Source of the DNA: Durusdinium trenchii
Taxonomy: Eukaryota > Sar > Dinophyceae > Suessiales > Symbiodiniaceae
DNA length: 64,000 bases
Assembly (NCBI GenBank): GCA_963970005.1
Contig: CAXAMN010005169.1
Coordinates: 168,874 to 232,873, forward strand
Reading direction: 5' to 3'
The first letter of the stretch is position 1. The number at the start of each line of letters is the position of its first letter. This document shows, in pieces, positions 58,340-64,000 of this stretch. Under the pieces are notes generated by a model. It was not told the origin of the DNA and ran no database searches. It saw nothing but the letters and a program-made list of their open reading frames with translations. A program made the translations under genes and the position numbers.

Positions 58340-58815
58340 GAGACCAGGATTGCCGGTGTCTTTTTTCTCTTTGGCGCTGTCACCTGGTCTCTCGTGCTCC
58401 TGCAATCATCTCCAGATGGCTCCTCACAGGACTAGCGGTGGTTCTCTCAAGGCCAAACTGGCTACTTCTTGCCAAAAAAGGGACCCTGACTTACACCCCT
58501 CAAGAGTTGCTCCAGAAATACTATCAGGGAGGATACCCTGTTGGCCTCAAAGACAAAGTAGAGCGGCCCTATGCGCTCTCAAAGCACAATGCCATTACAG
58601 AGGCGGAGTGGTGTCGCAGGGTCGGGTGGTTTTGCCACTCGCAATATTTGCAAGACATGGAGGTCCTGTATAATGAACGTACAGGATCGGCTTTTGAAGA
58701 GTTTTACGGGTCAATGGACCATACCAACCCCATCCAAGCGACAGAATGCGACCAAATCGAAGAGGAACAAAAGGAACCACCAGCACGAACTGGACAGTCA
58801 GAACCAATGCAATAA
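58340..58815 (+). pseudogene. ORF-A copy 3, C-terminal part only
   Basis: Matches the end of ORF-A: AIISRWLLTGLAVVLSRPNW aligns with AVVAQWLTSGLRIAMARIGW, and VERPYALSKHNAITEAEWCR with DRPYNQYGTTHYSEEKWDEL. More divergent than copies 1 and 2. Upstream sequence (57950-58340) shows no clear rest of the gene. It ends 57 bp before the LRR-D start. Confidence 0.65.
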
Positions 58816-58822
58816 ATGGTGG

Positions 58823-58837
58823 CGGCCATTGGCTCAA
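58823..58837 (+). other. Spliced-leader relic before LRR-D
   Basis: CGGCCATTGGCTCAAA resembles TAGCCATTTTGGCTCAAG with two T missing. It is 34 nt before the ATG at 58872 and is one of the better relics. Confidence 0.6.
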
Positions 58838-58871
58838 ACCAGCCCTAACTACTGCTGCAACACCATCCCTC

Positions 58872-60090
58872 ATGGATACCAGAGACAGCGATGCAGATCA
58901 GTTGGCAAGCATTTGCCGCTGTCCCTTGAGGCTTGTCACGTTAGCAGGAAATGAAATTGAAACTACTGTCCCACTGAGCATTTACCATCATTGGGAAATG
59001 CTTGAAGACTACCTAGTAGAGCTATTGGCCAACAAGTATGGCCTTGACACCTTTGGGTGTGAGCTGGCACTTCTGTCAGATGAGGCCGACAGCCCCCTCA
59101 GTGACCCCATTCATGAGAAGCTTTGGGAGAACAACCGCTACCAACTCACTGTCTGGAATAGCCTCCGAGTAATATCCTCGAAGGAACAAATCAGAAGGGA
59201 AGAATATGCGGACCACCCCAAAGCAATCTCGGTTCCGATGAATGGGACCGGCATTCTTCCTGCCAAAGCATTCTTTGCCGTAGCGCGGCTTCGGCATGTC
59301 CAAGTTGAGGCAGGATATCATACCATTGAGCGACAGGCATGGCGATACTGCCACACGCTTACCATAGTTAAACTGCCCAGCTCTGTGGTTACAGTGGCGA
59401 ATGCTGTATTTCAAGGATGTTATGCACTTACCACAGTGGTGATGCCAGGGTGCCTATTCTTAGGTGCTCGACTTTTTGCAGAATGTTGTGCTCTAGAACA
59501 GGTGGGAGTGCTTACAGTGCGCCCCTGCAGATTAGCCTGTGGTGCCACAATCTCACCCTATGCCTTTGAAGGTTGCATAAGGCTAGCGCAAATAGGTCTT
59601 CCCCGGACCAGAGCCACTACCGGGATTCAAGAACTAACATCCCCACCAGAAGGATTGCCAACGGGGTGCTTCCATTCGTCAGGCATTCAAGACATCCACC
59701 TTTCGCAAGCAACTGAGTTTATAGGTCGTAAGGCCTTTGCGCAATGCCAGCAATTAATTGCCATTGACCTTTCACACACGCGAGTGAGAATAGTGCGTGC
59801 AAGTGCAAGTATTCTCACACTGTCGAGCCTTGGCGCAGATCACCCTGCCAAAACATCTCACAGAAATAGGCGCTGAAGCCTTTGAAGCTTGTGTTTCGCT
59901 TTGTACAATAGCACTTCCGCCGTTTGTAAGCAGCATTGGGTACCGTGCCTTTGCGCAGTGCAGCAGTCTGATATGTCTCACACAACGCAGTGACAGAGCA
60001 AGCCAGCACGGCATCCAAGTTGCAGCCAATGCTTTCGATGGGTGTCAGGCCCTAGTCGTTCCTGGAGGAATCTGTGGTTTGGCTGCTTAG
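58872..60090 (+). pseudogene. LRR-D, ubiquitin-like/BspA-type LRR gene with one frameshift
   Basis: ATG 58872 (MDTRDSDADQLASICRC). Ubiquitin-like segment LRLVTLAGNEIETTVPLSIY, FGCELALLSDEADSPLSDP; LRRs VRHVQ-type RLRHVQVEAGYHTIERQAWR, FQGCYALTTVVMPG, IGRKAFAQCQQLIAIDLSHT. Near 59797 a frame change occurs; QVFSHCRALAQITLPKHLTE, IGAEAFEACVSLCTIALPPF and IGYRAFAQCSSLICL continue to a stop at 60088. The final acidic WLP/LLP tail seen in other members is missing (ends GGICGLAA). It could be functional only if the shift is an assembly error. Confidence 0.78.
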
Positions 60091-60220
60091 AGAAAAAAAA
60101 CTTCTACGATCAGGTGACTGCCCGTGCAGTTGTCCTATCCACTACACACAGAACAAGCATTTAGCAAAAGCGAGTCACAAGCGAGTCACAAGTTGAAGCA
60201 CAAGCAAAATGTAAGTAGAC

Positions 60221-60241
60221 GCAATCCCTTTGGGCTCGAAG
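60221..60241 (+). other. Possible spliced-leader relic before LRR-C intact gene
   Basis: CCCTTTGGGCTCGAAG within 60226-60241, 35 nt before the ATG at 60277. One extra G and one A-to-G change relative to the spliced-leader end. Confidence 0.4.
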
Positions 60242-60276
60242 AAAAGAGTGCAAAGTCATATAGAGGGGAGACTGCC

Positions 60277-61524
60277 ATGATTGCTGACCATATCTCAGTG
60301 TCTACTTCGCAGTGGAGTGAAGAAAGGGCACTGACTGTGCATTTGGTCTTGACCACATTAGCTGGCGATGAAGCCCAGCTAACAATTGAAATTCAAGAGT
60401 TCGACCGACTGCAAGAATTTGAAAATGCAGTCATGGAACAACTGCCTGTGATAGGTGAAAGCAGCACCTTTGGGTGCGAACTAAGCTTTGTTTGTCGCAA
60501 CTCGCAACAGAAGCTAGTTGACCCAATCTGGCACACGTTGCGAGATTGCAACTGCTTTACTGTTGTTGTCAGCCCCTGCTTTGAGCAAGCCGAGCATAAG
60601 GGGCAAATGCAAGGGGAAGCCAAAGCCCTGCAAGTCCCGTTCTACTATATCGATAGAGTTTTCCCGCAGGCCTTTTCGCATGCGGCAAACGCGCGGCATG
60701 TGCAAGTTGATGCAGGCAACCGTATAATAGGGGAGGGGGCTTGGCGCAACTGTCAGCACCTCCAAATTGTACATCTGGACAGCACTGTAACCAGCCTGCA
60801 AACGCAAGCCTTTCACCGCTGCTATGCATTGCGCAGAGTCATTGCACCAGGATGCAAGCAGTTTGGAGCACAGGTCTTTGAAGAGTGCTGTGCGCTTCTG
60901 CAGATTGGGACTACTCATGATGCCACCAATCAGCTTGCTCCACAAGCAGAACTCATGCCCCGTGCCTTTCGTAAATGTACAGTGCTGCGTCAAATCAATT
61001 TCGAGCTGACAGAGCACCAGCCGAACGGCCGGACGCGATGTTTGCCGGAATGCTGCTTCATGGAAGCTGGCTTAACCGCATTGACCCTACCTCCAGATTT
61101 TAATTGGATGGGGCCGAGTGCCTGCGAGCGGTGTATGCAGCTGCAATTAGTAGATCTCTCACGAACTGAAATCATAGAAATCATGGGAGGTACCTTTGCA
61201 CACTGCAAACACTTGCAAACATTAAAATTCCCTGGAGTACTGAGGATGATTCGACTGGAAGCCTTCCTCAAATGTGCCTCCTTAACAGAGGTGCACGTGC
61301 CTCCCACATTGCTCTATATTGCACGACGAGCTTTTGCGGGGTGCACACAGCTCTGTCGCTTTCAGAGACATGGCCAAAGTGTGACCTGGCGGGGCACCTA
61401 CTCTCGAGGAAATGCTTTTCTTCGTTGTGACAACTTAGATATGCCGAATTGGGTTCGATGGTTGCCACGCACTCAAGAAGACGAGGATCAATGGGCAGAT
61501 GACTCTTTTGCTGCCCTCGATTAA
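60277..61524 (+). CDS. LRR-C, intact ubiquitin-like/BspA-type LRR protein (415 aa)
   Basis: Frame open from 60124; the ATG at 60277 (MIADHISVSTSQWSEER) is chosen because it gives 415 residues, the same as LRR-A, and follows a spliced-leader-like site. Residues 1-105: ubiquitin-like segment (LVLTTLAGDEAQLTIEIQEF, FGCELSFVCRN, FTVVVSPC). Then linker HKGQMQGEAKALQVP and LRR_5 repeats: ARHVQVDAGNRIIGEGAWRN, FGAQVFEECCALLQIG, MGPSACERCMQLQLVDLSRT, IRLEAFLKCASLTEVHVPPT, IARRAFAGCTQLCRF. C-terminus WVRWLPRTQEDEDQWADD. Intronless. The repeated Cys at the end of each LRR (AFxxC) is typical of BspA-type repeats. Function unknown; probably protein binding. Confidence 0.85.
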   Translation: MIADHISVSTSQWSEERALTVHLVLTTLAGDEAQLTIEIQEFDRLQEFENAVMEQLPVIGESSTFGCELSFVCRNSQQKLVDPIWHTLRDCNCFTVVVSPCFEQAEHKGQMQGEAKALQVPFYYIDRVFPQAFSHAANARHVQVDAGNRIIGEGAWRNCQHLQIVHLDSTVTSLQTQAFHRCYALRRVIAPGCKQFGAQVFEECCALLQIGTTHDATNQLAPQAELMPRAFRKCTVLRQINFELTEHQPNGRTRCLPECCFMEAGLTALTLPPDFNWMGPSACERCMQLQLVDLSRTEIIEIMGGTFAHCKHLQTLKFPGVLRMIRLEAFLKCASLTEVHVPPTLLYIARRAFAGCTQLCRFQRHGQSVTWRGTYSRGNAFLRCDNLDMPNWVRWLPRTQEDEDQWADDSFAALD

Positions 61525-62196
61525 GGGCTGGTGTCGATGTGCTCACGGATGTCTTGCGCATTGCTTGCGCCCGTGTGCTGGCTAGACCCCAATCATATCC
61601 CAATCATATCCCAATCACATCTTGTGATGTCTTTTTGAAAGCTGCAAGCGCACTTCGGTTTATCAATCATGACTGCACAAGCAAAGTAGGCTGCTGACCA
61701 ACACCCGTGTGCTGGTCCTGTACGTACCAGCCAATGACACAGTGCTAGCTGCCTTCGTCGACACTGAGTAGTTAGCCAGTCCCAGCCTGCTACCCGTGTA
61801 GTGGTTCTGGATGAGTACTTGGATGTGCGGTGCTGCTTCTAAGTGATTGTTTTGGTTGACGAACTAATAGTTGAAGTTATAACTTCGTTAACCATAGTTA
61901 TAACCACCGCAAGTCAAGTTGAAACCATCACAAGTTCACCGTACATGGTTGATGAACTTCTTAAGTGTTTGCAAATGGATACCATGTCCAACGTGGAGTT
62001 GTTAGAGTTGTTGCTTAGCTTGCAGGTGTGCTTATGTAAGTGTAACATGTTGGATCAGTTGAAGATGCGTTGATGTTAACATCTTGGACAAGTACAACCG
62101 CAAGCCCAAAGTAAACACCAATTCAACTACGACAAAGTTTGACTTAAGTTGAGGATGCTAAGTCAAGCAGGTTGTGTCTATACAGGCATAAGGTTG
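61525..62196. other. Intergenic, no gene seen
   Basis: Contains CCAATCATATCCCAATCATA-type short direct repeats (about 61590-61620) and AT-rich stretches (TAGTTATAACCACC near 61870-61910). No conserved protein or RNA recognised. Confidence 0.6.
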
Positions 62197-62250
62197 GAGT
62201 TAGTAAGTCCAACGGTTGGAGTTAGTAAGTCCAACGGTTGGAGTTAGCAA
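62197..62250 (+). repeat. 22-bp tandem repeat, three copies
   Basis: GGTTGGAGTTAGTAAGTCCAAC units, the last ending GCAAGCCCAG. The unit is itself an imperfect inverted repeat (GTTGGA...TCCAAC). Confidence 0.85.
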
Positions 62251-63000
62251 GCCCAGCAAATAAAGGCCAACTTGACAATTTTGTCAGGAGTAGAGTTGGC
62301 CCAAACTGTTTTTTTAATGGCGCTGACGGGTGATATTTTGAGGAGCTCCTTGTTTTGGGCCGTTATGGTTGTCAGCGGTTTGCGCGCGTGGATCGACCAT
62401 GAGATGCCAGATTGGGTATAGCAAGGCATTTTGCGTTGAAGCTTGATTGGTCGTTGGCCATATATGGTTATCAGCCGTTCATGTTTTGCAGAGTGCAAGC
62501 ATCCAGTCCATGTGGTATATTGCTGCGCTGAAGTCTGAGGCCTGGCATGAAAAAACGCAAAACCATGAAGGTTGCTCATGAGTTTTGCAAGGCGTGCCAA
62601 GTGAAAAAGAGTAAATGTTGATTTACATATATGCGCTACATTTATGTAAAAAAGGAAAGTTGAAAACATGCACACACAAAAGAATAACGCATATACATGC
62701 CAAGAAACAAGGGAAACAACAAAGAACCAAAGAGTTCTATTGTTTTCAAAAAATCAAAACCAAAACGCAAAACAACAAACGACGCAAACAAACGCAACCT
62801 GACTGTTTTTGTGTGTGTTTCGTGTGCGTGTGTGTGTGCGTCTGTGTAGACTGTGCTGTGTTTTCCAATTTGTTTGTTTCACTGGTTGGTGTTGTTGCGC
62901 TGTGGTTTTCTTGCGTTTGTCTCGTTGGTTGTTTTTGTTCCCCGCTTGGTTTTCTGTTGTTGTCTCTCCTTCCTATCCGCCCCACCCACCCACCCTGAAC
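62251..63000. other. Intergenic with simple GT/CA and AC-rich sequence
   Basis: AC-rich (62680-62790) and GT-rich (62805-62850) stretches; reading frames here are low complexity. No gene is supported. Confidence 0.6.
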
Positions 63001-63009
63001 GCGCTTACA

Positions 63010-63420
63010 TGCTGCACTTGTACACCTTGCGACTCTGTCGCAGTGGTTGGACTCGAACCCTATAACCTGGCCAGCCCGGGCTATTGAGCCTTGCGCTCAT
63101 GGGTTTTATTTGCTTCACCCTAGCGACTCCGTCGCAGTGGTTATATAGCCTGGCCTGCCTGGGCTGTTGCGATCGTTGTGGTTGCGTGGCTCCTATTTGT
63201 TTCACCCTTGCGACTCCGTCGCAGTGGTTATGCAGCCTGGCCTGGCCAAGCAAAAAGCAATCGTTGTGCTTGCTAGAGTTCTATTTGTTTCACCCTTGCG
63301 ACTCTGTCGCAGTGGTTATGCAGCCTGGCCTGCCCGGGCATGTTGCAATCGGTTTGCTTGCATGAGTTCTATTTGTTTCACCCTTGCGACTCCGTCGCAG
63401 TGGTTGTGCAACCTGGCCTG
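63010..63420 (+). repeat. About 90-bp tandem repeat, five copies, each with a hairpin
   Basis: Units centred on GCGACTCCGTCGCAGTGGTT at about 63029, 63122, 63209, 63298 and 63386. Each contains the stem GCGAC/GTCGC around a three-base loop (TCT or TCC), TTTGTTTCACCCT upstream and GCCTGGCCTG downstream. Confidence 0.88.
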
Positions 63421-63714
63421 AGAAGAGTTTGTGTGGGTTCACCATGTTTTGGTCACGTCTTGGCATACGCAGGGTTTTGGAACCTGACGATATTTGCCAC
63501 GTTGATTGAGACAAAATTGGACATGTGGAGATGTTCGCAGGGTTTGCAATTTGATTGGTTATTGTGCATTTGTCATGGGATATAGTACCATGTGTCATGC
63601 ACCTTGCAAACTTGTAGGGTTTTCGACGCTTCCGTGCGGATGGAATGAACTGATGACATGCACTGACACTTTGCAGCTTGATCTCTCAAGCAAGGCAGTG
63701 ACCCGCTGACCATC

Positions 63715-63978
63715 ATGGCGCTGCCACCGATCCAAGTCGCCATGGTGGATCTGTTGAGGAGGTTGAGGAGCGCGAGCGACGAGGAAAGGAGCACAGTGGC
63801 GGCGATGGTGAGGCTACACCTCGTTAAGACGGACGAGAAGGGCGTGCAGACAGATCCGGATGAGCTAGATGAGTTTGAAGAAGGGCTCTCATCGGTGGCT
63901 GAGTTTGAGAAGTCTGAGACGGAGCAACGCCTGGATCGCCTTCTGCAATGGCGGAGCGATGAGCGCATGAAGGATTGA
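63715..63978 (+). CDS. Small hypothetical acidic protein (87 aa)
   Basis: ATG 63715 to TGA 63978, GC-rich with codon use unlike the repeats around it. MALPPIQVAMVDLLRRLRSA is amphipathic and the rest is charged and helical (EFEEGLSSVAEFEKSETEQR). Not recognised. It could be a complete small gene, the first exon of a gene leaving the window, or a retroelement gag start. The sequence after the stop continues GC-rich to the window edge. Confidence 0.45.
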   Translation: MALPPIQVAMVDLLRRLRSASDEERSTVAAMVRLHLVKTDEKGVQTDPDELDEFEEGLSSVAEFEKSETEQRLDRLLQWRSDERMKD

Positions 63979-64000
63979 GCGAGCTCGAGAAAAAGAAGCT

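Noticed and set aside
62615..62998. Val/Cys-rich frame with GT repeats, resembling a membrane protein
   Set aside because: It arises from GT-rich low-complexity sequence; no conserved features.
1..64000. Bacterial or symbiont contamination
   Set aside because: Spliced PGK and enolase with unusual introns, LTR elements and spliced-leader relics are all eukaryotic and dinoflagellate-like.

Overview
The window is nuclear DNA of a dinoflagellate, most probably a member of the Symbiodiniaceae or a close relative. Five things in the sequence point there: two intron-rich glycolytic genes whose introns often start with GC or GA instead of GT; relict copies of the dinoflagellate spliced leader (ending GGCTCAAG) just upstream of start codons; intronless, tandemly multiplied genes; Copia elements with methyltransferase-like domains; and a non-LTR retroelement carrying a cytosine-5 DNA methyltransferase. 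No bacterial operon, rRNA, tRNA or CRISPR array was seen.

Layout. (1) 1-8130, minus: enolase, 13-14 exons, with its 3' end beyond the left edge. Its introns hold a 480-bp polypyrimidine tract, a 270-bp direct repeat and a 21-bp minisatellite with a 10-N gap. (2) 8399-21655, minus: phosphoglycerate kinase (PGK), about 24 exons. It starts only about 270 bp upstream of enolase on the same strand, so the pair can be read as a co-directional glycolytic block. One PGK intron contains a complete Copia element in antisense (10988-18462) with identical 107-bp LTRs but broken coding frames. (3) 21.7-23.3 kb: simple repeats and an AT-rich endonuclease fragment. (4) 23.4-27.4 kb, minus: a decayed module made of an unrecognised gene (here ORF-A) and two BspA-like leucine-rich-repeat genes (LRR-A, LRR-B). 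(5) 27.4-33.9 kb, plus: a damaged non-LTR retroelement with RT tail, DNMT3-like methyltransferase and AP-type endonuclease. (6) 33930-44974, minus: a young Copia element with nearly identical 472-bp LTRs, a 5-bp target duplication, primer site, polypurine tract and a 2699-codon open frame. (7) 45-61.5 kb: the main LRR array, beginning with a scrambled mosaic (45-48 kb), then ORF-A, LRR-A, LRR-B and further LRR copies, some inverted or frameshifted. Only ORF-A (48031-50298) and two 415-residue LRR genes (50476-51723 and 60277-61524) look intact. (8) 61.5-64 kb: tandem repeats and one small hypothetical ORF at the right edge.

How it fits together. The host genes are old, spliced and co-directional. 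The LRR family is intronless, carries spliced-leader relics before its start codons, and so looks like recycled mRNA that was then multiplied and shuffled locally. The predicted LRR proteins share an N-terminal ubiquitin-like segment and a BspA-type LRR solenoid, and in three places an ORF-A copy lies directly upstream. That recurring ORF-A/LRR unit and the methyltransferase domains spread over three unrelated retroelements are the most unusual content. Functions beyond PGK, enolase and the retroelement enzymes are inferred only from sequence features.
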